In this document: one piece after another, positions 39,701 to 51,754 of the stretch | Position numbering within the stretch: position 1 is the stretch's first letter | Layout: the number at the start of each line of letters is the position of its first letter | Assembly (NCBI GenBank): GCA_030144725.1 | Contig: JASKMD010000029.1 | Coordinates: 3,666,210 to 3,730,209 of the forward strand | Length of the DNA stretch: 64,000 nt | Direction: 5' to 3' | Source of the DNA: Haematococcus lacustris | Lineage: Eukaryota > Chlorophyta > Chlorophyceae > Chlamydomonadales > Haematococcaceae | Translations under genes and position numbers: made by a program | The notes under the pieces: model-generated | What the model saw: the letters and a program-made list of their open reading frames with translations, nothing else | Database searches by the model: none | Told to the model about the DNA's origin: nothing

Positions 39701-42700
39701 GCTCACCTGTTGCTGCAGCGACTAGCACTAGCACTAGCACTAGCACTAGCACTAGCACTAGCACTAGCCTCCCCCTCCCCCTCCCCCTCCCCCCTCCCCC
39801 TCCCCCTCCCCCACCCTTCAGCCCCCCCCCCACCTCTTGTGCTGCTGACAGCGCCTTGCGGAGTCTGCTGCTCTCCTGCTGCAGGTGGGCCACCTTGTCA
39901 CACACAGGCCAGTACACCTCAGGCGCTGCAGGGCCAAGCAGGTCGGCAGCAGGCCCTCCCACAGCAGCTGCAGCAGCAGCTGGGGAAGAGGCGGAGGGGG
40001 CATGGCCTGTGCTCTGCAGTGGGGAAAGCAGCGTGTCCAGATCGACCGCCATGCGCCGTGCTTCATGGAGAGAGGCCAGGAAGTCGGCCTCCAGGCTGGA
40101 CAGCTGCGGTGAGCAACAGTAAGCGCAGAATCCAGGTTCAGGTTCAGGTTCAGGTTCAGGTTCAGGTTCAGGTTCAGCTTCGGGTTCAGCAGACATTGGT
40201 GCAGCATTACAAGCCAGAAAGAGGCTACAGCCCTCCTGCTCAGCCTCCAGCCAGGCAAGGTCTGCAGCACCTCCTTACACTGCCGCCCTGCTGAGTGGCC
40301 CCTCCTTGTCTGCACTGCAGCCTGTCAGCGGCACCCTCATCAGGCTGCCCCCTCCCTCTGGCCCCGCCCTGCTCCCGCACCCCCTCCCCCTGTGGCCCAC
40401 ACGGCCTCTTGGCAGCGCACCTCGGGCCCTGCCTTGCTCAGCCGCGGCACTGGTGCCTGTGCACCAGGCAGTGGCGCGGCCAGCACGTGTTCCACCTGCC
40501 GCTGCAGCGCCGCCGCCCTCTCTGCTGGGCTGAGGGGCGGGGGGGGAGGGGGGGCGGGTGGAGGGGGGCTGGGGATAGGCGGGGCCTGGACCCGGGGGGG
40601 GCTAGCAGCAGGGGGGGCTGGAGGGGATGCAGAGGGGATGGCCTGTGAGCTTTGGCCTGCTGCTGCTGCTGCTGCTGCCTGCTGGTTGAGTTTGTGAGGT
40701 AGGGGCAGAGGTGGTGCTGCTAGGGGCAGCAGGGAGGGTGAAGGGAGGGGCGGGCTGGGGGGGTGTGAGAGAGGGTGCTGAGCTGTCGAGGTAGTAGCCC
40801 TGGCCTTGAAGACTCCGGGTGAACTTCCAGCCGGGCCGCGCGCCTTGGAACGAGGAAGCTGGCTGGAAACAGTCTGCATGCGGCAACCAGAATTTGGCAC
40901 AGAAGCAGGCAGCAGCTCAGTGGCAGGGAAGTGCAGGCAAGGCAGGGGTGGGGAGAGGGCACTGACGGGGGGTAAGGTAGGGGCACTGAGGCAGCAGGGG
41001 GGGTGGGAGGGGACAAGCCTTTGGCCTAGCCAGGAGCTGGGTCCATACAGCATGCGGCGCCGCTTTCCCGAACTTCCTGTTCACTGTAAACATACCCCTG
41101 CGCCCCACCACCACCCCTACCCTCCCTGCCACAAGCACCCTGCACCTCCTACCTGGCATCCTACCCTACCCTGCCCAATGCCACTGCAGCCCAGCCTGCC
41201 TCAGCCTGGCGCACCTGACACCACTGGCGCCAGCAGCGAGGTCGGCGCTCCAAACACCCCCCAGCTGCTTGCCGCAGCAGGGGCGCTGGCTATGCCTTGG
41301 CCGCTGCTACTGCTGCTGTTAGGTGGGGCGGCTGATGGCGGAAGACCCGCACCTAGTTGGACCGATGCGGCTGGGGCAGCAGTGGGGAAGGAGAATGAGG
41401 GGGCAGTGGGCTGGGAGGGGGGGGCTGTGCCGCCAGCAAAGCCTGCGGCGGAAGCTTGTGGGGTGAAGGCAGAGAAAAAGGAGGGAGAAGGTGTGAGAGT
41501 GGCGGCTGGAGCCGCAGTAGCCTGGCCCCAGGCTGAGGCAGCAGGAGCAGCAAAGGAGGGGAAGGAGGGAGAGGTAGGAAACAGTGGGCTGGGTGGTGCG
41601 GCAGGGAACAAGGCTGCAGCTGGGCCTGATCCCCCTGCGACCCACCCACCAGCTGCAGGCACAGTGCTAGTTGCGGAGCTGCTGGTGCTGCCACTGGCAG
41701 CAGGCGCACCCCAGGAAGGTGGTGAAGGGGAGCCAGGCGGGGCTGAGGGGCCTGGGGCTGCAACTGAGCTACTGCGGCCTGAGGTCAGGGGGGGTGGCTG
41801 CAGCCCTGAAGGGGGGGGGGGCGCTTGAGAGGGCAGGGGCTGGGCCGGGGGCTGCAGGGCAGCAGGGAGGGCAAAGCCAGGGTCAGGGTGAGGGTCAGGA
41901 TTAGGGTTAGTGTCAGGGTGAGGGTCAGGGTCAGGGTGATGCAAACAGTCCAGATCAGGGAGGCAATAGGGACAGGCTGCGCAGGGTATCAACACAATGG
42001 CCCTAGTCCCCGTTTCTAAAGGACCCTCTCAGCGCATCCCAGCCCACCTGACGCCTTGCTGCTGCCACCATTGCAGTCGTCGTCGCTCAGATCACCACTG
42101 CCGCTGTCAGGTAGGGCAGACGCCAGGGCGCGCTGCGTGGCCTCCTGCACAACAGGCCAGCACCCAGGCTACTCAGACAGGCACTCTGCTGAATCTGCTG
42201 CGCCCGCACCCGCCCCGCTTTCATCCCCCACCCTGCCTTGACCCTGACCCTGACCCCGTCTCTACCCCTTCCTCGCCCCCAGCTAGCCTTGTCTGCAGCT
42301 GGCTTGTGGCCGTCACACACCTGAGGCAGTGCTGACGCGCCGCCCGACTGGCGAGCCATGGCGGACCGGGCGGCTCGCGCTGCGGCTTCACCGCGACTGG
42401 TGCCCAGACCAGGGGGCAGGGACGCCAGGCTGGGTCGGGCAGGCAGGGGAGGCTCAGCCTGGCCGGGGAAGTCATTACAGCCTGATGTCGCAGCAGCCAG
42501 AGCCACCTCTGCATCTCCCCCTCTCCCCTCCTTGCTAGCGTCCTCCTCCTCGCACTTAACCTCGTCCTCTGCCGCCGCCTCATCCTCGTCTTGCTCCTCG
42601 TCCTCGTCACCCTCCTCCTCCTCCTCCTGCTCCTCCTCATCGTCGTCCTCAAACTCCTGCAATGGTCTCAATAGCGTGGACACACAGCATCCTGGCAGAG

Positions 42701-45700
42701 TTCAGAGTGTTGTAGATTATCCTGTTGACAAAAAAGAAAGAAAGAAAGACACCGCCCTCGCCGTCGGGCGTGCATCAAGGGAGGCGAGTAGCCTCGGGGC
42801 ATGCCCTTGCTACCCTCCCACCAGGTTCTGCTGACAGTATAGTAGAATGTAACACATATGTATGTATATGTATGTATACTCACACACACATATATTCTCA
42901 GCAGAGTGTCCTGCTGACAGAATAGTAGGCCTGGTGGGGGAGGGCACCTGCACCTGACGCCTGGCACTGTGGACCTCCCAGTACACAGCCTGTCTCTCGA
43001 CCTTACTGGGCTGCCCAGACATAGGTTCGCCAACCACGCTAGTGAGGGTCATGGAACCTCAGCTTAGCTCTGGACCGCCTGACCCCATGCCTGCCTACCT
43101 GCTCCCACATACCTGCCTGCCCACCTGCCTGCTGACTTACTGCGTGACGGTCAAACATGCACTGAGGTCATTGGCGTACCCACCTCGTCCGATTCAGGCA
43201 GCTCTGCCTGCAGCGCCTTCTCAGCCTGCTGATCCAGGGCCCCAGCAGCGGCAGCCCCCACGCCCCCATCGCCCTCCCCCACACGCTCCCCAGCCCCCTG
43301 TTGCCCAGCAGCCTGGCTGTCCTTGTCTGTCAGCCAGTCAGGGCCTGAGGCCGGCAGAGGCTGCGGCGTGTGCAGCAGGCTGGCCTGGTGCTGCTGGTGG
43401 CCTAGGGCGTAGAATCGCAGCACTGCGTCTGAGGTGGCTATCAAGAGCAGGGGCGGGGCGGCAAGGTCGGGCCGCTCTGGGCTCAAGGGGTGGGGCAGGG
43501 GCCCCTGGACAAGCAGGCAGGGCAGTCAGGAGGGGCAAGCGGGCACGCGGTCAGGAGGGAAGGCGGTCAGGAGGGGCAGTCGGTCGAGCGGTCAGGAGGG
43601 CAGGCAATGGCGCAGGAAGAAGGTAGGGGTCAAGCAAGCTGATGTGTCGTGGCCAGAGGAGCAGCGCAGACACTGACGAGCTGCTGATGGGGGGAAGGGG
43701 TGGGAAGGACTGGAGTGGGGGTCGGGGGCGAGACGACAGGAGGGGTTCTAGCAAGGAGGTGAGGGCAGGGAGTGGAGAGGTAGGGGAGGGGAGGGGGCCT
43801 GACTTGTAGAGGGAGATGCATGCTGAGAGGTGATGCCGCAGGCTCAGGGGATGGGCTGACTACCCTTCCCGGCCCACCAGGTCCACAGTGGTGCTAAACG
43901 CCAGCCCCAGCACAAAGTTGTCCGCTCCTCCCGGCCCATTGGGCAGCGCGATGCGCAGGTTGTTGTGCGTGACTTGCAGCTGGCTGGGCTCAGGGGCAGT
44001 CTGCAGGGGCAGGGTGGGGAGGTGGGCAGGTGAGGTGAAGTGGGAGGTGGGCAGATGTGGGGAGGTGGGCAGGGTGGAGCCTGGCGCTGGGCGGCTGACA
44101 TCCAGACGTAGCTCATGGCTACTGTTTCTACCCTGAGCTCATGAAGGCTCTTGAAAGCTCTTAACATTTCAAGACACAGGCAATTCTAAACACACCTGAG
44201 GCATACAAGTAGCTGACCCAAGCAGCCTGCCCACCATCTCCTGCCAACCCCCTGCCCGTTGCTCCTGCATGACTACCACCCGCCGCTGCCCTGCCAGCTG
44301 CTCCTGCCCGGCACCTGCAGCAGCATGATGTGGTCGTCCATGGCCTTGCGGTGTGCCATGACCAGCAGGGACCAGGCAGGCACGGCGCAGCAGTGGAGGT
44401 AGGGGCCGTCAAAGTGGGGTGTGCTGGTCTCCTGCAAGGCCACCCACAGCACACCAGGCAGTCACACTCCACCAGCAACATCAGCAACAGCAACAGCTAC
44501 ATCAGCAGAAGTATCATCATCAGCAGCAACAAATCACCATAAACAAACCCATAAACAAACCCATAAACATACACATACACATAGACATAGTAATCACCTC
44601 CAGCAACACATCAGCAGCACTGAGTCTAGCACAGGTGTCTGCCAAGGGATCAGCAGTCCGGCGGCAGCGATCGCCGCTACAGCAGCAGTCTTCGCTGGCA
44701 TCTTGATGGGCTGGAGACCTAACCCACCTCTATGGCCTGGGGCAGCAGGCTGAGCAGGGTGGCGGGGGGTGGGGCCCCTCGCTGCAGCTGACCCTGCAGC
44801 CTGAGGTGCAGCACGTGGGCGTCAGGCCCCTCAGCCTCGTCCTCCACCACCACCGCACCCAGCACCAGCTCGCTAGGGCGCACCCACACAACGCTCTCCA
44901 GCAGCAGTGAGGCGCCAGGGGCTGCAGCCAGCACCAGCATTGGGGCCAGGGCTGGGGTTGGGCCCGGGGCAGGGGCGGGGGCAAGGAGGTGCAGGGGATA
45001 ATGAACAGGTGTGGGATGTGAATGACTGTCCTGCTGCACTGCCAGCAGTGGCTACGCCATAGGCTCGCCAGTGCAGTTGGATGATGAGTACCCTGAGCTT
45101 GAATGAGCTTGTGCTGGGGGCCTCAAGCCACCTGCCTGCTGTGTGAGTGAACAGAACAACACAAGACCACTGCTCCTTACGCCGCGCTCCCACCCAGTGT
45201 GACAGCAGCAGATAGCTGCATGCAGAAAGGGTGGGATATGAAGACTTCATTCTTGACCGCGTCCGTGCAGTGGGGATGAGGGTAGCCTGAGCATGCTGCA
45301 ACTCCCAGCAAGTCATGATGCCTCGCAGGGCACACAGGGCGGGCAGAGGCTGACTGCCGCCTGGGCCCACCTGCAAGGTGCTGCAGCTCCAGGCTGGTCA
45401 TCACCTGCGCCTCGGGCTGTGTCAAGTCCAGCCAGCAAAGGGTGTGGCCTTCAGTGAAGGCTGCAAGGGGGCTGTGCGGGGCCCAGTCCACTGCCTCCAC
45501 ATTATTGGCCACCTAGGGGGCAGGGGACGCCATCCCAGCAGGGTTGGGCAGGGCAGGATGGGGTTGGCCTGGATGGGGTGGGTCTGGGAGGGGAGGGGAG
45601 GGCAGGACAGGGCTGGGCCGGGCGGGGAAGTCGCTAGGCAGGGGAGAGGAAGGCTAACAGTGACGCAGTCGCAGGCAGCAACAGAGTCCACGATGCCACA

Positions 45701-46548
45701 ATGCTACGTCGTCAAGAGATCGCACTGCACTGTTGTCAGGGTGGAGACTATAGCAATGGGTTTCATGAAAGGTAAGGTGCAGGTGCCCCTGCTGCTGATG
45801 GCAATCAGTATAACTGTGGTGCTGGTTGTGGGCGGCCCCCACCTGAACTGCTGGGCTGCCACAGGTGGCTATCAACAGCTGCAAGTCAGCGGTGAGCACC
45901 AGCAGCTGGCTGGCGTGCTGTGGATCTTTGCACCAGGACAGCTGGCGAACGCCACCAGCGAAGGACAGAGTGTACTGTGGCTGGGGTGGCATGCTGGCAG
46001 CAGCGCCAGCAGCATGTCGCACTAGCTGGGGCAGGTTAAAGAACACCACTGTGTTTTGAGTCACGGCAGCCAGCACCAGCTCGTCGCTGGAGAGAGCTAG
46101 CTGTGTTATACCGTCCATGGCAGGGTGATAGAACACACAGCAGCCATGTGGCTCCAAGGCGGGGTACCTGCGGTTTGTGTGTGACAGCCAGCGTCAGACA
46201 AGTGCTGAAGCCATCTCGGTGCAGCAACGCAATGCACACCGTGCACTGCCAACGTCCTTCGATGCGCATTTGTATAGATCCGCGGTCCTCGCGATGTGAA
46301 GGCCTGCAGTCAGCGGCTGCGTTGCGGTCCGCACCAAGTCCTGCTGATGGAATGCACCCTGGGCCGGCACTGTCACCTGAGAGGTTGCTGTACAGAACTA
46401 GGCCGAATCTGTTGGACACTTGCAAGCAGCGCGTACTCCCAGGAGCTTCGACCTGATGACTGCCCTGGAATTGCACCCCGCCCAGGTATTTGAAGTAGAC
46501 TCCATCGTCGCTGTCTTCTAACTCAATGTCTGCTGCCTCTACCGCCAT
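33787..46548 (-). CDS. NUP214: NUP214/Nup159-type FG nucleoporin
   Basis: A nuclear-pore cytoplasmic-face protein that docks the mRNA-export helicase through an N-terminal beta-propeller and carries FG repeats. N-terminal exons: 46377-46548, 46240-46303, 45843-46167, 45371-45512, 44728-44921, 44315-44431, 43878-44000, 43184-43504. They encode propeller strands (RCLQVSNRFGLVLYSN, GITQLALSSDELVLAAV, VEAVDWAPHSPLAAF, VVWVRPSELVLGAVVVEDE, LLLIATSDAVLRFYAL). Then an acidic exon 42321-42656 (EFEDDDEEEQEEEEEG), 42048-42144, and a Ser/Pro/Phe-rich exon about 41215-41860. Helical segments lie near 39880-40110 (LEADFLASLHEARRMAVDLD), 39230-39410 and 38590-38860. The C-terminal FG domain is in about 35132-36848, 34697-34954 and 33787-34157 (GFGQPSGFGSS, GFGAPAPSGGFG). 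Exons between 36850 and 41200 are only partly resolved. The start is the ATG just before an acidic N-terminus. Confidence 0.85.
38399..38480 (-). repeat. Possible SINE/tRNA-like B-box remnant
   Basis: On the minus strand GGTCAGCTGCATCTGGGTTCGAATC resembles a tRNA T-arm with a B-box. It lies in a probable intron of the nucleoporin gene. No A-box or tail is recognised. Confidence 0.25.
39719..39832. repeat. (CTAGCA)n followed by (CTCCCC)n, intronic
   Basis: About eight CTAGCA hexamers (39719-39768) run into a C-rich CTCCCC tract. They lie between two predicted helical exons of the nucleoporin gene. Confidence 0.9.
40134..40190. repeat. (GGTTCA)n hexanucleotide repeat
   Basis: About nine units. 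On the minus strand it reads as Glu-Pro repeats in an open frame, but an acceptor just downstream (before LSSLEADFL) suggests it is intronic. Confidence 0.85.
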
Positions 46549-46892
46549 TGCAGGAGCCCGGGGACGCTCTATGATGACGAATCTGCAAACCCCACCCAGC
46601 AGCAGCATGCACCATGCCGGCGGACTGGTGCAAGTCGGGCTCCCAAGCCTTGCTTTGCAGTGTCCAGCTGTGCACCGCCCGCACCGCATAGAATCATACT
46701 ACGATGATGGGCTGCAGCACGATACCCAGCACCAGCACCAGCAGTAGCACTAGCAACAAGCACAAGCATCCAACCAACAGTGCAAGGGACACCCACAACC
46801 TTCAGTAGCACTAGGTCAAGACCTGGCACCCCTCATGGCTGTGCACTGGGTCGGACTGAGGCTGGCTGGCGGGCTGCTGCACCGCAGAGCAC

Positions 46893-48258
46893 CTGGTCCA
46901 TCAGCTGCATGCGGAGCTGGTGGCAGCCCTGAAAGGCCAGGGGCAGCAGGGGGGCGAGGAGGCCTACACCAGCACTCTGCTGCAGCTGTGTGCAACGGTA
47001 CAGCAGCAGCTGGCAAAGGGCAGCGGCCACACAGAGCTGTGACGTCGTGTGGGGTCAGAGGGGGGCCGGGTGCGGGGGCTGGGGACCGGCTGGGACACCC
47101 TGCCGCCCTCCCTGCCACCCTGTACCTCAGCTGCCAACAGACGCAGCGGCTCAGCGGCGCAGGGGAGCGGAGGCAGCGGAGCAGGGCGCACTGAGGACGC
47201 CTGGGCGGCTTGGCCCTGCTCACCTTCCTTAGCCCTGCTCACCTCTCAATGCCTCCCGCCTGAGCTCTAGGCCCTGACCTGTCTTGAGTACAAGAGGAGC
47301 CCAGTGCTGGGCACAGAGGTCGGGGCGAACTTCACGCAGACCAGCCCGCCATGATGTCCAAGGTGTTGCGCAGGTCTGAGTGCCAGCCTAGTGTGGCTGC
47401 TGGGCCCTGCAGGGGCTGCTGGTGTCATGGTGAGGAACCCCACCCCACCCCACCATGAGGGGCTCACAGAGCTGGCGCTGACTCTGGCTAGTGAGAAGTG
47501 GGGCTCTGGAGGTGGTTGGGCGGTTGGCTTGGTCACTCGCCTGTCTGGCTCTGCTGGTTGGGCTTGGTGATGATGGTTCACACCCGCTTGGTCAGTCAGC
47601 CAGTAGCGCGCTGGGCCGCCTTCCTTCTGTAAGCATCTGAGATCTGCTGCAAGGGCCGGAACCATCATGTGCCCCATGCCTCCTTACAGCTGCTGCAAAG
47701 CATGGCATACACGAGGCTCAATGCTCCCACACCCACTGTGTAGAGCAATGCTGGCCTGCTGTGTGTCAGGCATGCCACTAACAGCTGTAGTGCCTGCATG
47801 GCAGCAGATTCTGTAGGTTGGCAGCCTCCTCCTGGGCTGTTCCTCGTCCTTCTGTGCATGGACTGTTGGCTGGCCAGGTCTGGGCTGGTTCAGCCAATGA
47901 TTGCACTGACTAGCCCGGGAGTGGGCCTCTCGTGCCAAGTGCCACATCTTGATGCATGGGCGCACCAGCCCTGGCCGTCCCTGCCGTTCAGGAACTGCGA
48001 AGACATGGCCGGCGTCTCTATTGCTAGTGCAAGCACGCTTGTGCGTATGTGCTCTGCAGTGGCTGGCATGTGACAACGAGCAGCGAGGAGGAGGGTCGCG
48101 GTGTACCAGCTTGCGGTCTGAAGTTTGCATCGTAGCAACGCGAGGATGTGTGGCAAAGCGCGGTCAATCATATGCCGTCCTAGTGTTTCATTGATACGGC
48201 CTTCGTATCGTGAACATGACAGAAAGGAGACGCAGCTACGCGAGAAGCGGACTTTAGA
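46893..48258 (-). CDS. Unidentified multi-exon gene, probably helical
   Basis: I do not recognise the product. Internal exons with good splice sites and consistent phase: 46893-47009 (39 codons, LLLYRCTQLQQSAGVGLLAP ...), 47126-47215 (30 codons, ending CAAEPLRLLAAE), 47279-47396 (ends phase 0), and a 5' region with open frames from an ATG at about 48258 (MSKVRFSRSCVSF, then RYEGRINETLGRHMIDRALP). Leu/Ala-rich amphipathic stretches suggest a HEAT-like helical protein, but this is a guess. The frame used between 47400 and 48258 is ambiguous, and one reading ends early near 47337. The 3' terminal exon was not found; it should lie before the nucleoporin promoter. It is divergent from the mitochondrial carrier gene. 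Confidence 0.35.
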
Positions 48259-48781
48259 CATGTTTGTGCCGCAGCATATCAACCCCGTTTGTGAGCCGCA
48301 CATGTCGTGATATCTGATATCGGGGTAGGATCGGATGTTGTTTACAAATCACGTGCATATGTTAGTGCTCACTGAACTCATGCCCATAGGAGGTCGGGCA
48401 GACAGAACTGCGGCAGTGCCAGTATATGCTTCTTCAGTGTTGCTGGTGGTCGTCCGACAAGCACCACTACACTGCCACAGCCCATGTTGTCACAACATGG
48501 ATACAGCCACTGGTTTGCATAGAGCCACCTTGCCGCGTTTGTAAAAACGTGGTCAATTGGGGTGGGTGCCAGCACACCGCAAAAAATGTCTACTACACCG
48601 TGTGACCCATGTAGTAGGCTCTGCACCTACATAAGCCGCAGCCATTGCCGCCCTCTCCCCATTGCACTGCGCTTGCCGATAGCCCTCCGCACCTTGTCAA
48701 CGCACACGTGCTCAGGCCCACAGCTCAAGTCGCGCCCCTCATCCAACTCAGCTCGTAGCCGCACAACCCAAGCCGTGCAAA
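48259..48781. promoter_or_regulatory. Divergent intergenic region between unknown gene and carrier gene
   Basis: About 520 bp separate the two divergent starts. It contains a short inverted repeat (CTACTACA ... TGTAGTAG, about 48591-48616). No TATA box can be assigned with confidence. Its promoter role is inferred from position only. Confidence 0.4.
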
Positions 48782-50990
48782 ATGCCCGCTGCGACCATCA
48801 ACCAGACGCTAAACGAGGTGGAGCATGTGCCCGCTGTGCACAAGAGGATACTGGATGTGCTCCCTGGAGTGTCGGGCGGGGTTGCGCGTGTCATGGTGAG
48901 GGCAGATGTAGGACAGCGAGGAGCACAGGAGCTCATTGAGCTACAGTGCGCGCCTCTTGCGAGCGCCCTTCGTCCGACACCTGGGTCCACCTTGAGCGTT
49001 GCTGCTCATTGCTTGGCCGCAGGTCGGGCAACCCTTCGACACCATCAAGACGCGGCTGCAAGTCATGGTGAGCGCCGAGCGGGTCAGCCGGTTTCGCGGC
49101 CAGCGGGGGCGCAGCACGCCCATACCTTCCAGTGGCACTGCCTCGAGTTCTTCCTCCTGCCCTTGTCCTGCCGCTGCTGCCCCTGCCCCTGCTGCTACAC
49201 ATTCCTTCCAGCAGCAGCAGCAGCAGGAACAGCAGCAGCAGCAGCCACAGCCACACAGTGTGTGGTGTCCTCTCACCCCCGCAGGGTGCTGGCACTGCCC
49301 TGGCCGCCAACCTGCCCGCGTCTGATGTCTACCTCAACTCCAACGACTGCCTGCGCAAGATGGTGAAGAACGAGGGCTGGGGCTCCCTGTACAAGGGTGT
49401 GGCCGCACCCCTGCTGGGCAACATGCTGCTGCTGGGCATTCACTTCCCCACCTTCAGCAAGACACGCAAGGCGCTGGATGAGATGGCACCCAGCCCTGCC
49501 CACGAGTTCTCACACTGGAAGACGCTGGTGTCAGGTGGGGCGAGGCAGGACTGCCAGGAGCAATCATAGCGCCCATGCACCTGTGGCCTGCAGCCTGGTC
49601 CCTGGCCTCCCCTCCTTCATGCTGCCTTGGTGGTTTGCTGTGCGTAGCTGCTGCCATTGTCGCCACTGCTGCCTGGTGCCGGTGGTGTCGGTGTGTGCAG
49701 GCGGCGCCGCTGGCCTGGCTGGTTCCCTGGTTTCATGCCCCAGCGAGCACGTGCGCACCAAGATGCAGCTGCAGCGCCGCGCCCAGCTGGCCACCAAGAT
49801 GGGGCTCAAGATCCAGGGCCTGGAGGCATACAAGGGCACCATGGACTGCACCGCAGCCATCTTCCGCAAGCACGGCGTGGCGGGTCTGTACCGTGGCTTC
49901 ACAGCCACTGTGCTGAGGGACATGCAGGTGGGTGCCGGGGAGGAAGGGCCGGATGACACCAGGCACCCAGATGGCTGCCTGCTCCTGGGGCCCTGGGTTG
50001 AGGTACAGCAGCAGTGGGTCAAGGAGGGCTGGGTGCATGTGCGACCCCTTGCTGCTGCTGGCTGCATGCAGGGCTATGCCTGGTTCTTCTATGGCTATGA
50101 GGCCACTGTGGCTGCCCTGGCTGGCCCTGGCAAGAGCAAGGCCGACCTGACCTACAGCCAAGTCATGGCAGCAGGCAAGTGCGGCAGCCCTGGCTGCTGC
50201 AGCACAGCTGGGTACTTGGCGCTGCGTTAGCCCACCCTCAGCCCCCTGCCTGCCTAGCCCGGTCACAGTGCTTGCTTGCCTAGCCTGGCCCCCCTCTGCC
50301 TCATCCGCCCCTTGCCTGCCTGACTGCTTCCTGCTCGCAGGCATTGTGGCTGGGTTTGGGCTGTGGGGCTCCATGTTCCCCATCGACACCGTCAAGTCCA
50401 AGCTGCAGGGCGACTCCCTCAGCAACCCGCAGTACAAGAGCACCCTGGACTGCTACAAGCAGGTGGGCACAGGGGCAACATGAGTGGGAGGGCAAGCCAG
50501 GTGGCAGAGCAATGGAATGCGGCCAGCCCAGGCCAGGCTATGATAGTGCATGGCGCTGGGCCGACAACAGCCCGGGGCATGCCCACCTGCAGACCTGCAC
50601 ACCATGCACATCAGTTGACGACCTTGTGATCCTGATGTGAGGCCTAGGGAAGGATGTTCACCCATCTACCGTGCTTGTTCTGAGTAGCGGTGGTCTGGTG
50701 GTGACAGCCCCTGCCCCCGGCCAGCCTGCAGCAGGATCCTTGGCCCTTCGCCCTGACCCTGTCTGCCGCTGTGGTGCTGCTCCTGTTCGCAGTCTGTGGC
50801 CGTGGAGGGTCAGAAGGGTCTGTGGCGTGGCTTCAGCGCTGCCATGTACCGCGCCATCCCTGTCAATGCCTGCATCTTCCTGGCTGTGGAGGGAACCCGC
50901 AACATGATCCAGCAGTACGAGCAGCTGGCTGCTGAGGAGCAGCAGCGGCAGCAGCAGCAGCAGGGGATGCTGGCAGCAGTCCAGCGGTGA
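48782..50990 (+). CDS. Mitochondrial carrier protein (SLC25; carnitine/ornithine-like group)
   Basis: A six-helix inner-mitochondrial-membrane exchanger. Exons: 48782-48895, 49023-49067, 49285-49534, 49701-49927, 50072-50174, 50341-50462, 50793-50990; 1059 nt, 352 residues, phases consistent. The three signature motifs are PFDTIKTRLQ, PSEHVRTKMQ and PIDTVKSKLQ, each ending a first helix of a repeat (GGVARVMVGQ, GGAAGLAGSLVSC, GIVAGFGLWGSMF). Half-repeat endings NEGWGSLYKGVAAPLLG, KHGVAGLYRGFTATVLRD and EGQKGLWRGFSAAMYRAIP are typical. The second motif has Ser-Glu in place of the usual Asp position. The C-terminus is Gln-rich (EEQQRQQQQQG). The intron after 50174 begins with GC (GCAAGT). The third repeat resembles the carnitine/ornithine/BOU subgroup, but the substrate cannot be read from sequence. 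Confidence 0.93.
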
Positions 50991-51254
50991 GCAATTGCAG
51001 CAGCCGCACCTGCTCAGCTGCTTCCTGAAGGCGAGGCTGTCAGCAGGCGTGGTGACGCAGACTAGCATGAGAGTGGGGCAGCGCCTCAGTGGCAGTTGTC
51101 TGGCTTGTTTAACAGCACTTGTTGCATGAGGGTGCATGGGAGGGAGGGTGAGTGAGGGCCAGTGACACTGTAGCAAGACCTGAAATAGAGCAGGCTGAGG
51201 GTTGAGAGTTGATGCAGGCCTTGCCGGCATGGCAATGGCAGGTTGTTCATGGTG

Positions 51255-51754
51255 NNNNNNNNNNNNNNNNNNNNNNNNNNNNNNNNNNNNNNNNNNNNNN
51301 NNNNNNNNNNNNNNNNNNNNNNNNNNNNNNNNNNNNNNNNNNNNNNNNNNNNNNNNNNNNNNNNNNNNNNNNNNNNNNNNNNNNNNNNNNNNNNNNNNNN
51401 NNNNNNNNNNNNNNNNNNNNNNNNNNNNNNNNNNNNNNNNNNNNNNNNNNNNNNNNNNNNNNNNNNNNNNNNNNNNNNNNNNNNNNNNNNNNNNNNNNNN
51501 NNNNNNNNNNNNNNNNNNNNNNNNNNNNNNNNNNNNNNNNNNNNNNNNNNNNNNNNNNNNNNNNNNNNNNNNNNNNNNNNNNNNNNNNNNNNNNNNNNNN
51601 NNNNNNNNNNNNNNNNNNNNNNNNNNNNNNNNNNNNNNNNNNNNNNNNNNNNNNNNNNNNNNNNNNNNNNNNNNNNNNNNNNNNNNNNNNNNNNNNNNNN
51701 NNNNNNNNNNNNNNNNNNNNNNNNNNNNNNNNNNNNNNNNNNNNNNNNNNNNNN
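51255..51754. other. Assembly gap of 500 N
   Basis: Exactly 500 undetermined bases, a size usually used as a placeholder. True length and content are unknown. Open frames crossing it are meaningless. 51755-52647 beyond it shows no supportable exon. Confidence 1.

Noticed and set aside
41880..41940. Telomere-like GGGTTAG/GGGTCAG run
   Set aside because: Degenerate mix of AGGGTC/AGGGTG words, not the perfect tandem TTTTAGGG or TTTAGGG of algal telomeres; inside an intron or exon edge of the nucleoporin gene.
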